NCBI GenBank assembly: GCA_937894165.1
Contig: CALCSX010000257.1
Span: 1 to 13,877, forward strand
Source: an uncultured Saprospiraceae bacterium
GTDB lineage: Bacteria > Bacteroidota > Bacteroidia > Chitinophagales > Saprospiraceae
DNA: 13,877 nucleotides
Reading direction: 5' to 3'
Part shown: positions 1 through 6,564 of the stretch, piece after piece
How the letters are laid out: each line of letters begins with the position of its first letter
Position numbering within the stretch: the stretch's first letter is position 1
Notes under the pieces: model-generated
What the model saw: the letters and a program-made list of their open reading frames with translations, nothing else
What the model was told of the DNA's origin: nothing
The model's database searches: none
Translations under genes and position numbers: made by a program

Positions 1-537
1 ATAAGCTTCAAGCGCTGAAATAAGGTCATCGATGGTGAAAGGCTCATTCGAATCAAGTGCTTTTTTGACAATTTTTTTATATTTTGTATTGATATAATTG
101 AGTACTTCCTCTTCACGATCCATAAAGCCCATTTCAGCTGGGATTTCCGAAAACAAAGGCTTTAATAGTTGTATCCGTATGTCTGTAATCTTCGAGTCTG
201 TAGAGTGAAAATGGCTGCGGGTATGCAAGTTGAGCAAGGTGGGGGAATTCGTGCTTAGGGCATCTGCGCGGGCATTAAAGGATTTCCGGTAGCCATCTGT
301 GAAGGCCAGTTGTGGGTTGTGGCACGTTGAGCAGCTAATATTGTGCTCTTTCGACAAGTTTACATCGAAGAATAGGAGGTGACCTAGCTTTTCAGTGTAG
401 TTGGAATAATAAGGTTCTAATTCAGGGGTGGTCGAAAAAAGTTGGTTGATTGAACAGGAATGTGTGAATAAAATAGAAAAGCCTAAAATCAGGGAAATTA
501 TTAAATATTTTTGGGTGAGAATTTTTTGGAAGATCAT
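1..537 (-). CDS. Di-haem cytochrome c peroxidase (MauG/CCP family), N-terminal part
   Basis: This is the first 179 codons of a gene running off the left edge. Family members are periplasmic di-haem enzymes that reduce hydrogen peroxide with electrons from small cytochromes or quinol pools. The ATG at 537 is followed by a hydrophobic stretch (residues 7-26) ending in THSC, a plausible but non-canonical lipobox, so it may be a lipoprotein. The first haem site is CSTCH at residues 69-73, followed by NPQLAFTDG and then SPTLLNL (100-106), the usual order in this family. The segment after SPTLLN usually reads F-F-W-D-G-R in relatives; here it reads HFHSTDS, so the conserved Trp between the haems appears to be missing. 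The second haem site would lie outside the window. The family is confident; exact substrate and peroxidase activity are not. Confidence 0.85.
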   Translation of the reverse strand, partial: MIFQKILTQKYLIISLILGFSILFTHSCSINQLFSTTPELEPYYSNYTEKLGHLLFFDVNLSKEHNISCSTCHNPQLAFTDGYRKSFNARADALSTNSPTLLNLHTRSHFHSTDSKITDIRIQLLKPLFSEIPAEMGFMDREEEVLNYINTKYKKIVKKALDSNEPFTIDDLISALEAY

Positions 538-734
538 ATGCTTGCCTTAGGGGTATGGAATGACAATATCGGAATTTTGTTAACAATACTCTAAGAAATT
601 TAGAACTTATGTAGCTATAGAAAAAAATCAGTGGTTGTAACTTGTTTATTATAAGTTTCCATTTATGTATTGAAAATAATATTGATTTCATATTTGCATA
701 TAGGAAATGGAGCTTATTTTCGTTTCTTTATTAG

Positions 735-1160
735 CTAAAGGTTCTCTCGTATCATCCTAATTAGCTCTTCAGCATTACAGACTCTAATACTTGAAAAATA
801 AAAATCATCCTTATTCTCAGTCACTATGATATTACACCCGGCTTGAATGGCGGTGTAGTATTCTATACCATCCTCAAAATCATGTACGGAGGGATTATTG
901 ATTGCATTTTCTACCTCTTGGGAACCGCTAGAACAAATATTTATATGATTTGAAAGTAAAGCTATCTTTTTCCTTGCTAGTTTATTTCCACTTTTCTTTT
1001 CAGCAAAATACCATGCTATTGCCAAACAAATGGTGGAAGTATAAATTTCACAACCTTTTACGTCTGCTAAACTCATCACACGAGCAGCATTTGAATAAAG
1101 AGGATATTCTTTATTTAAAACTGCAATTAGAATATTAGCATCTATAAAAATCTTTTTCAC
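735..1160 (-). CDS. PIN-domain toxin (VapC-like), partner of the DUF6364 antitoxin
   Basis: A 141-residue single-domain PIN protein, probably a ribonuclease toxin. Visible PIN features are FIDANILI with Asp7, the DFEDGIEYYTA block (Asp94, Asp97) and TENKDDF near the C terminus (Asn116, Asp119). The second acidic residue of classical VapC proteins (Glu in 'S-x-x-x-x-x-E') aligns near Ile48, and PIN proteins paired with DUF6364 often lack that Glu too. The start is GTG at 1160, chosen because the PIN beta-strand KKIFID begins directly there and no ATG precedes it. The antitoxin stops 27 bp upstream. I see no Shine-Dalgarno sequence. In the ancestral arrangement the GTG probably overlapped the antitoxin stop codon (see the tandem repeat at 1168-1215). 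Toxicity is inferred from family and pairing only. Confidence 0.85.
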   Translation of the reverse strand: MKKIFIDANILIAVLNKEYPLYSNAARVMSLADVKGCEIYTSTICLAIAWYFAEKKSGNKLARKKIALLSNHINICSSGSQEVENAINNPSVHDFEDGIEYYTAIQAGCNIIVTENKDDFYFSSIRVCNAEELIRMIRENL

Positions 1161-1167
1161 CCAAATA

Positions 1168-1215
1168 ATTTTTTAGAATCCAGAAATTCATTTTTTAGAA
1201 TCTAGAAATTCATTT
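1168..1215. repeat. 22-bp tandem duplication across the antitoxin 3' end
   Basis: On the minus strand, the 22 bases at 1212-1191 and 1190-1169 are the same except for one base (CTAGATTC versus CTGGATTC). The match at period 22 extends a few bases on each side. The first copy encodes the antitoxin tail NEFLDSKK. The second copy starts with the TGA stop and is now untranslated spacer. Because 22 is not a multiple of three, the duplication changed the frame and ended the antitoxin early. Confidence 0.93.
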
Positions 1216-1445
1216 CGAGCTTCTTTTCTTGATTTAGGATTAGTCTTGTACTCTATTTCTCCCTCAGATATCACATTTACCCAATCAGAAATAGGTAAAT
1301 CTTCTAAGTTAGCATAGGAACCTTGGCTAAGCTGATTATATAGGAATTCGGTCAACCGTGATAAGCTGATATTGTGCTTTTCAGCAAATGCCTTTCCTTT
1401 CTCAATTGCGTTAGTATCAAAAGATAATGTTAGTTTAGTGTCCAT
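1188..1445 (-). CDS. DUF6364-type antitoxin
   Basis: An 85-residue protein whose N terminus, TKLTLSFD followed by a helix rich in Lys/Glu and then NISLSRLTEFLYNQL, matches the ribbon-helix-helix-like DNA-binding part of DUF6364 antitoxins. The C-terminal part is charged (EGEIEYKTNPKSRKEARNEF) and would wrap the PIN toxin. The gene precedes the toxin in the same operon, as usual. Its 3' end lies in a 22-bp tandem duplication, so the reading frame ends at TGA (1190-1188) after NEFLDSKK. With a single repeat copy it would have continued LFG and stopped in a 4-base overlap with the toxin start. A 13-bp palindrome upstream (1468-1480) could be the autoregulatory operator. Confidence 0.85.
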   Translation of the reverse strand: MDTKLTLSFDTNAIEKGKAFAEKHNISLSRLTEFLYNQLSQGSYANLEDLPISDWVNVISEGEIEYKTNPKSRKEARNEFLDSKK

Positions 1446-1467
1446 GACAAATAAATTGATTACGTAC

Positions 1468-1480
1468 GAAAATAATTTTC
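1468..1480. promoter_or_regulatory. Candidate toxin-antitoxin operator palindrome
   Basis: GAAAATAATTTTC is a perfect 13-bp palindrome (odd centre A) lying 23-35 bp upstream of the antitoxin ATG at 1445. Toxin-antitoxin operons are usually repressed by the antitoxin binding palindromes in this position. AT-rich DNA produces such palindromes by chance, so this is only a candidate. Confidence 0.35.
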
Positions 1481-1576
1481 TATACTAATAACATTAACTC
1501 CGATTTAGTTCCCTTCACTTCTATTTTTTAAATAATTTCAACCTTTTCTTATTAGTACAAAACCAAATCCTATTAA

Positions 1577-2146
1577 TTATACTTTATCCCCATTTAAAAA
1601 CTCATCTGTAAAATGTCCTCTCGTCTTTTCCGTTGAAAATTTTTCTGTATTAAAAGTCTTTGACTCCCCTTTCGGAATTGAAAGTGATTGCCAGTTTTGA
1701 TCCGCAAACATCTTCCCTAAATAAACAATTTGTCCAATATGGTAGGGATAATGAGCCAATTGCCTATTGATTGCCTCCAAAACGGTGTGACCTTGATTTC
1801 TGATATAAATTATTTTGTTAAAATCCTCAGTTTGCAGAGGGTCAATAGCAGCAAAAACACATTGCCAGCCCTCCTCCCATTTCGCTAAAAGTTCCTCTCT
1901 GGAAGAGATCACATTCTCAAACTCCGCATCCCGGTTTCTCCATTCCTTCTCTCCATCACTATTCAGGAAATCAGTCCATCGCGACATCATATTGCCCCAC
2001 AAATGATGCACAATAATGGCTATACTATTACTATTCTCATTAAATTGATAAAATAACTGCTCATCGCTAACTTGGGAAAAGGTTTTCTCCCCCAACATTT
2101 TATAGTACTGGAACTGTTTTATTGTGCTGTCTAGATAGTCATTCAT
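1577..2146 (-). CDS. DUF1572 family protein (DinB-like fold)
   Basis: A 189-residue protein with the features of the DUF1572 group in the DinB/YfiT superfamily of four-helix-bundle proteins that bind a metal through three histidines. The likely ligands are His48 in AIIVHHLWGN, and His132 and His136 in QLAHYPYHIGQIVYLGK. The SRWTDFL, DGEKEWRNRDAEFE and IRNQGHTVLEAINRQ blocks are all characteristic. Some superfamily members are thiol-dependent S-transferases (bacillithiol, mycothiol), but the reaction of this group is not known and I assign none. The ATG at 2146 gives a full-length protein. It is transcribed alone, with more than 100 bp to the genes on either side. Confidence 0.85.
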   Translation of the reverse strand: MNDYLDSTIKQFQYYKMLGEKTFSQVSDEQLFYQFNENSNSIAIIVHHLWGNMMSRWTDFLNSDGEKEWRNRDAEFENVISSREELLAKWEEGWQCVFAAIDPLQTEDFNKIIYIRNQGHTVLEAINRQLAHYPYHIGQIVYLGKMFADQNWQSLSIPKGESKTFNTEKFSTEKTRGHFTDEFLNGDKV

Positions 2147-2361
2147 GATAAATAATTTAGCATTTTATTATAAAGTATTTTATACAGGATAGTTTCCTCC
2201 AAATTACTCAATTAACTATCTCTAATTTATCTTCAACAGCATTTTTGAATTATAAGCATCATTTAACAAAGAATTGTTGGAGATACTTAATGAAAATTCT
2301 TAATTCCCTTAATACTTTCTATATAACTCTTTCCGTTTTCATGCTATTTAACACTAATGCT

Positions 2362-2384
2362 GGCGCAAGTTTGTAACTTGTGCC
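2362..2384. repeat. REP-like hairpin
   Basis: GGCGCAAGTT, a 3-base loop TGT, and AACTTGTGCC form a 10-bp stem with one mismatch (a G-U pair in RNA). It is GC-rich in an AT-rich gap. Its form, a short imperfect palindrome next to a constant CCCCTC tail, resembles REP sequences mobilised by Y1 (IS200-like, RAYT) transposases in Bacteroidota. No such transposase is in this window, so the link is from recall of similar sequences. Confidence 0.5.
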
Positions 2385-2436
2385 CCTCAGATCTAATCTT
2401 CTAATAAAGTCTTCTAAAGTTATTTTCATCAAAACA

Positions 2437-2450
2437 TAGGCAATTGCCTA
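2437..2450. promoter_or_regulatory. Perfect palindrome TAGGCAATTGCCTA
   Basis: A perfect 14-bp palindrome followed by another A. The half-site TAGGCA/TGCCTA(A) resembles those of DtxR/MntR-type metal regulators. It lies 82 bp beyond the stop codon of the TerC gene and about 290 bp upstream of the DUF1572 start, so no target is obvious. A chance occurrence is possible. Confidence 0.25.
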
Positions 2451-2531
2451 ACGGGAGACTTAATGATTCAAAAGTCTTTTAAAGATACAAAATGTCTTAC
2501 TAATAGGGAAAGATTAAATGTAATTGATAAT

Positions 2532-3233
2532 TTATTCCTTCACAGGCAAATTTTTCACAGTTTTCATTTGTATAAAGGTCACAAAAAACGAAAAAGCCAT
2601 CGAGAAATAAATGTAGCCCTTAGGAATATCAAAATGCAAACCTTCCGCCATCAAAGATACACCTATCATCATTAAGAAGCATAATGCCAAAATCTTGAAA
2701 GAAGGGTGTCGGCTGATAAAAGTGCTAATTGGTTTCGAAGCAATGAGCATTATAATTACCGCAACAATGACTGAAGTGTACATGATCCATAATTCCTGCA
2801 CCATCCCCACTGCAGTGATGATTGAGTCCACCGAAAATACTAAATCTAGGATAATAACTTCAGTAAGCAGTCTTCTAAAACTAGCTTGGCGAGGCACTTT
2901 CGGAACATCACTGCCCGCCTCCTCGGTATTATGGTGAATTTCTTTAGAGCTCTTATAAATCAAAAATAGACCCCCAACAATCAATATTAAACCCTTTCCG
3001 GAAAATTCTATGTCGAAAAGGATGAATAATGTCGTATCCAACTTTAATATCCATGCGATTACCGTCAATAAAGCCAATCGAATCAACATAGCGAGTCCAA
3101 TCCCCCATACGCGCAGTTTATTTCTTTGGCTCTCAGGGAGCTTGTCGGCAAGAATGGAAATAAAAATGATATTATCAATACCTAATATTACTTCCAAAGT
3201 AATTAATGAAATCAAGGGAATTAGAGCATCCAT
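2532..3233 (-). CDS. TerC family integral membrane protein (probable metal exporter)
   Basis: A 233-residue inner-membrane protein with about seven hydrophobic segments and the two signature repeats of the TerC family: LEVILGIDNIIFISIL at residues 13-28 (Glu14, Asp20, Asn21) and TEVIILDLVFSVDSIITAVGM at 124-144 (Glu125, Asp130, Asp136). The acidic residues lie inside membrane helices, as expected for cation binding. Bacterial relatives (Alx of E. coli, the TerC-type proteins of Bacillus) are linked to manganese efflux and others to tellurite resistance; which ion is moved here is inferred. Length is normal for the short TerC type without CBS or CorC domains. It is monocistronic. A promoter-like pair sits upstream (3262-3296). 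Unlike some relatives it has no room for a manganese riboswitch if that promoter is used. Confidence 0.9.
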   Translation of the reverse strand: MDALIPLISLITLEVILGIDNIIFISILADKLPESQRNKLRVWGIGLAMLIRLALLTVIAWILKLDTTLFILFDIEFSGKGLILIVGGLFLIYKSSKEIHHNTEEAGSDVPKVPRQASFRRLLTEVIILDLVFSVDSIITAVGMVQELWIMYTSVIVAVIIMLIASKPISTFISRHPSFKILALCFLMMIGVSLMAEGLHFDIPKGYIYFSMAFSFFVTFIQMKTVKNLPVKE

Positions 3234-3261
3234 GAATGTTTCAGATTGAATTTGATAATTA

Positions 3262-3296
3262 GAAATTTACAAACTGACTCATTTTTTGTCAGCAAA
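3262..3296 (-). promoter_or_regulatory. Candidate Bacteroidota promoter of the TerC gene with palindrome in its spacer
   Basis: On the minus strand TTTG (3296-3293) and TAAATTTC (3269-3262) match the Bacteroidota -33/-7 consensus TTTG and TAnnTTTG, with one mismatch and a 23-bp spacer (slightly long). The inverted repeat CTGAC-N9-GTCAG (3274-3278 and 3288-3292) sits entirely in the spacer. A repressor bound there would block the promoter. The leader to the ATG at 3233 would be only about 20-25 nt. Confidence 0.35.
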
Positions 3297-3508
3297 AACG
3301 ATTTTAAAACTACATTATTCGAAATTTCTAAAATCGGTCTCAAAATTATATCAAAATCATAACAATTCAATTTAAATCTTTTATTTTACATGCTTTGTTT
3401 GAATTAAGTTAGCAGTGGATGGAACTCCTAATAAGTGCTGTGAGAAAACCACTTTTAAAATGTCTCTGATAAGAAAAGTCCCTGTACAAGGCTTTCGAAG
3501 GATCTCAA

Positions 3509-3641
3509 ACCAATTAAAAATGAAATCAACACCCATCATAAAAGATATTTGCTCTATTGCTTTGTTGCCAATACTCTCCACGACTCAGGCCATGTATGCG
3601 TTTTGAGTATCCCCATGAATCAACTCTCAAAATAATGCTGA
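3509..3641 (-). repeat. Degenerate copy of the katG-flanking palindromic element
   Basis: Read on the plus strand, this stretch matches the reverse complement of roughly 6217-6351. In the best part, TGCTTTGTTGC-AATACTCTCCA agrees at 22 of 23 positions and ATGTATGCGTTTTG agrees completely. The flanks of the match are diverged. Weak symmetrical traces (CTGTGA near 3438, TCACAG near 3710) suggest the original element spanned about 3430-3720. No intact terminal repeats or target duplication can be seen. Confidence 0.8.
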
Positions 3642-3817
3642 ATTTCGGAACTATCTTCTCGAAAATTCTTCCAATCCACCCTCTTGAAAAGAATTGTAAA
3701 AGGAAATGTCACAGAACTACAATTATTTTTGCAAAAATCAGATATTAGCAAAACATTTTAATAGCTAATACTTTTAGTACACTATCTAATTATATTCAAG
3801 ATTAAAAATTATTTATT

Positions 3818-6079
3818 ATGGAGAAACATGGAAACAATGGCGATGCTAAACTGGCAGATGTAAACGACGAAAGTGAAGCAACCAATGTTAGCAAATGTCC
3901 ATTTTCGGGGGGACATTCAAGACCGGTAGCAGGCGCTGGAGCTCGCAACAGAGACTGGTGGCCGAATCAATTAAATTTAAGTATCCTCAGACAGCACTCA
4001 CCTTTATCGAACCCGATGAGTGAGTCATTCAATTACGTGGAGGAATTCAAATCACTGGATTATGACGCATTAAAGCAAGATCTGATGGAGCTGATGACGG
4101 ATTCACAGGATTGGTGGCCGGCGGATTACGGGCATTATGGCCCTTTTTTCATCAGAATGGCATGGCACAGTGCGGGCACTTACCGTATATCGGATGGTCG
4201 TGGTGGAGCAGGGGCAGGAACACAGCGTTTTGCGCCTTTGAATAGCTGGCCCGACAATGCCAATCTGGACAAGGCACGATTACTTTTGTGGCCAATAAAG
4301 CAGAAATACGGCAAGAAAATTTCTTGGGCAGATTTGATGATTTTGGCGGGCAATTGTGCTCTTGAGTCTATGGGATTTGAAACTTTCGGTTTTGCCGGAG
4401 GGCGTGCTGATGTGTGGGAACCGGCAGAAGATATTTATTGGGGTTCAGAAGGAGAATGGCTCGGTGATAAGAGATATTCCGGCGATAGAAGTTTGGAAAA
4501 TCCACTGGCCGCAGTGCAAATGGGTTTGATATATGTTAACCCTGAAGGACCTAATGGAAATCCTGATCCAATAGCTGCAGCGAAAGATATCAGAGAGACT
4601 TTCAAGCGCATGGCAATGAATGATGAGGAGACAGTAGCTTTGATAGCCGGCGGACATTCCTTCGGCAAGACGCATGGGGCTGCTGATCCGGGTGAATATG
4701 TGGGTGCAGAGCCGGAAGGAGCATCGATTGAAGATCTGGGAATGGGTTGGAAAAACACCTTTGGATCCGGAAATGCCGGCGACACCATCACAAGTGGTCT
4801 GGAAGGAGCATGGACAACAACACCGACGCGTTGGAGCAACAACTTTTTCGAAAACCTTTTTGGTTTCGAATGGGAATTAACGAAAAGCCCTGCGGGAGCC
4901 CAACAATGGAAGCCTATTGGAGATGCAGGCGCAGGAACCGTTCCCGATGCGCATGACCCGGCGAAGAGACATGCCCCTTTTATGCTGACGACAGATCTAT
5001 CATTGAGATTCGATCCTGAATACGAGAAAATATCGAGACGCTTCCTGGAAAATCCTGATCAGTTCGCCGATGCCTTCGCTCGAGCATGGTATAAGTTGAC
5101 ACATCGTGATATGGGACCAACTGATAGATATTATGGCCCGGAAGTGCCGCAGGAGGAGCTATTATGGCAAGACCCCATCCCTAAACCTAATCACCGATTG
5201 ATCGATAATCAGGATATCGCATCCTTAAAAAGCCGTATTTTAGAATCGGGACTGAGCATCGGTCAATTAGTAACTACAGCTTGGGCTTCAGCCTCTACTT
5301 TCCGAGGTTCCGATAAGCGCGGCGGAGCTAATGGGGGGAGACTTCGACTAGCTCCACAGAACAATTGGGAGGTAAATGAGCCTCAAAAGTTGAAAAATGT
5401 CCTGGCAACTCTCGAGCGAATTCAAAGCGAATTTAATATGGATCAGCGAGAAGGAAAAGCCGTAAGTATAGCCGATATCATAGTGTTGGCGGGCTGCGCA
5501 GGGGTAGAAAAAGCCGCTCAGAATGCAGGCTATAACTATACAGTACCATTCACGCCCGGACGCGGGGATGCAAGTCAAGCTCAGACGGATGTAGAATCTT
5601 TCGATGCCCTTGAACCAATTGCCGATGGATTCCGTAATTATAAGAAACCGGGTTATAAAATCTCAGCGGAGGAGCTTTTAGTTGACAAAGCTCAACTACT
5701 AACGCTTACTGCTGCTGAAATGACCGTTCTGGTGGGTGGACTAAGAATGCTTAATACCAATTTCGACGGAACAAGACACGGTGTATTTACCGATAATCCC
5801 GAAACATTGAGCAATGACTTTTTTGTGAATTTACTCGATTTTGCCACCACCTGGAGAGCTTCATCCGAGAGTCAGGATATTTTTGAAGGAAGAGATCGCA
5901 AAACGGGACTCGTCAAATGGACAGGCACACGCGTGGATCTGATTTTCGCATCCAACTCTGAACTGAGAGCCTTAGCAGAAGTTTATGCCAGCAGTGACGC
6001 CAAGGAGCAATTTATCTTTGACTTCATCAAAACCTGGAATAAAGTGATGAATCTCGATAGATTTGATTTGAAATCTTAG
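3818..6079 (+). CDS. katG: Catalase-peroxidase KatG
   Basis: A 753-residue bifunctional haem enzyme that destroys hydrogen peroxide by catalase and peroxidase reactions. The N-terminal active domain holds the distal triad Arg113, Trp116 and His117 in FFIRMAWHSAGTYR, the Tyr239 (GLIYVNPEGPNG) and Met265 (FKRMAMND) that with Trp116 form the covalent Met-Tyr-Trp adduct of catalase-peroxidases, the proximal His280 (AGGHSFGKTHG), Trp339 (PTRWSNNFF) and Asp393 (TTDLSLR), and the mobile Arg430. The C-terminal half (about 450-753) is the usual haem-free duplicate domain. Length is typical and all key residues are present, so it should be active. There is no signal peptide, so it is cytoplasmic. The ATG at 3818 lies just before the variable N terminus leading to SKCPFSGG. 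Its base composition is richer in G and C than the flanks. Copies of one palindromic element lie on both sides. No OxyR or PerR box was recognised. Confidence 0.98.
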   Translation: MEKHGNNGDAKLADVNDESEATNVSKCPFSGGHSRPVAGAGARNRDWWPNQLNLSILRQHSPLSNPMSESFNYVEEFKSLDYDALKQDLMELMTDSQDWWPADYGHYGPFFIRMAWHSAGTYRISDGRGGAGAGTQRFAPLNSWPDNANLDKARLLLWPIKQKYGKKISWADLMILAGNCALESMGFETFGFAGGRADVWEPAEDIYWGSEGEWLGDKRYSGDRSLENPLAAVQMGLIYVNPEGPNGNPDPIAAAKDIRETFKRMAMNDEETVALIAGGHSFGKTHGAADPGEYVGAEPEGASIEDLGMGWKNTFGSGNAGDTITSGLEGAWTTTPTRWSNNFFENLFGFEWELTKSPAGAQQWKPIGDAGAGTVPDAHDPAKRHAPFMLTTDLSLRFDPEYEKISRRFLENPDQFADAFARAWYKLTHRDMGPTDRYYGPEVPQEELLWQDPIPKPNHRLIDNQDIASLKSRILESGLSIGQLVTTAWASASTFRGSDKRGGANGGRLRLAPQNNWEVNEPQKLKNVLATLERIQSEFNMDQREGKAVSIADIIVLAGCAGVEKAAQNAGYNYTVPFTPGRGDASQAQTDVESFDALEPIADGFRNYKKPGYKISAEELLVDKAQLLTLTAAEMTVLVGGLRMLNTNFDGTRHGVFTDNPETLSNDFFVNLLDFATTWRASSESQDIFEGRDRKTGLVKWTGTRVDLIFASNSELRALAEVYASSDAKEQFIFDFIKTWNKVMNLDRFDLKS

Positions 6080-6110
6080 AAATCTGTTTAGATAGGTAGA
6101 AAATACACTA

Positions 6111-6118
6111 TCGAAAGG
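6111..6118. repeat. Left copy of putative 8-bp target-site duplication
   Basis: TCGAAAGG lies directly left of the terminal inverted repeat of the palindromic element. The matching TCAAAAGG lies directly right of it at 6443-6450, with 7 of 8 bases identical. Confidence 0.6.
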
Positions 6119-6442
6119 GTAACTACTCACGTAGATGCTTTCACAAGATAAAAATAGTTTATTTTTCGTCAGACGAATCTACTTTTTGCGGAATACTAAT
6201 TAAATTTGGAATGTTGGATAAGATTAATATAGAGATTTGTTCAAATGCAAGGCGCAAAACGCATACATAGCGTAAGCTATGGAGAGTATTTGCAACAAAG
6301 CAGTTGGGCAAATCACTTTTAATATTGCCGACAATTTCAAATTTAATTGGTATACATAGCAGCGCTATTGACAAGAAAAGAGATGAAGTATCACGGAAAA
6401 TAAAAATTTTTGGATTGAAATTGATCATACGTGAGTAGTTAC
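6119..6442. mobile_element. MITE-like 324-bp long palindromic element
   Basis: The ends GTAACTACTCACGTA (6119-6133) and TACGTGAGTAGTTAC (6428-6442) are perfect 15-bp inverted repeats. The interior is also an imperfect palindrome: 6193-6208 pairs with 6338-6353 (15 of 16), and the centre is CATAGC-GTAA-GCTATG (6266-6281). The 8 bp directly outside the ends are TCGAAAGG (6111-6118) and TCAAAAGG (6443-6450), which looks like a target-site duplication with one later change. It encodes nothing credible. It would depend on a transposase supplied from elsewhere. The RNA would fold into one very long hairpin. Confidence 0.8.
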
Positions 6443-6450
6443 TCAAAAGG
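6443..6450. repeat. Right copy of putative 8-bp target-site duplication
   Basis: TCAAAAGG directly follows the right terminal inverted repeat and matches TCGAAAGG at 6111-6118 at 7 of 8 bases. Confidence 0.6.
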
Positions 6451-6486
6451 AAGGTGATTCTAAAAAAGGATCACCTTCACTTTTTA
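6450..6486 (+). terminator. Rho-independent terminator, probably of katG
   Basis: GAAGGTGAT (6450-6458) and ATCACCTTC (6470-6478) form a perfect 9-bp stem with an 11-base loop, followed by ACTTTTTATA. It lies 371 bp after the katG stop. If the 324-bp element plus one flanking repeat is removed, it would be only about 40 bp from katG, the expected distance. Confidence 0.65.
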
Positions 6487-6564
6487 TATACTCTTAATAA
6501 TAATTTTAATTATCGGGCATCTCCCTGACCACCTAATCCAGATATTTTCTCTTTAAAACAGGTC

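Larger units (their letters stand above)
2147..2531. other. Intergenic region between the DUF1572 and TerC genes
   Basis: 385 bp without a credible gene. It must contain the promoter of the DUF1572 gene and the 3' end of the TerC transcript. It holds a REP-like hairpin (2362-2384) and a perfect 14-bp palindrome (2437-2450), listed separately. No clear terminator with a T-tract was found for the TerC gene. An open frame that starts here on the plus strand runs into the TerC gene antisense and is a shadow. Confidence 0.7.
3234..3817. other. Intergenic region between the TerC gene and katG
   Basis: 584 bp between divergent genes. It contains the candidate TerC promoter (3262-3296), an 8-bp inverted repeat (3299-3306 with 3329-3336, CGATTTTA/TAAAATCG), and a degenerate copy of the palindromic element found after katG (core 3509-3641). 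The katG promoter must lie at the right end. A TACTTTTA at 3769-3776 fits the -7 consensus with one mismatch but lacks a convincing -33 partner. Short open frames here on both strands fall within the repeat and look spurious. Confidence 0.65.

Noticed and set aside
422..691. 89-codon minus-strand open frame overlapping the peroxidase start
   Set aside because: It is out of frame with the clear CXXCH-containing peroxidase, is rich in Phe/Ile/Tyr as expected for AT-rich noncoding DNA, and has no recognisable domain.
3234..3400. Manganese (yybP-ykoY) riboswitch before the TerC gene
   Set aside because: No conserved loop sequences of that class were seen, the region is AT-rich, and the likely promoter leaves only a leader of about 20-25 nt.
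3381..3748. Three overlapping short open frames upstream of katG on both strands
   Set aside because: They fall in the degenerate palindromic element, contradict each other in strand and frame, and show no family features.
6119..6442. Integron attC site
   Set aside because: The long palindrome with GTAAC and GTTAC ends recalls attC sites, but the RYYYAAC and GTTRRRY core sites are not present and the arms are too long and regular.
6159..6446. 95-codon minus-strand open frame after katG
   Set aside because: It lies almost entirely within the 324-bp palindrome, with no recognisable domain; its coding appearance is a by-product of the repeat.
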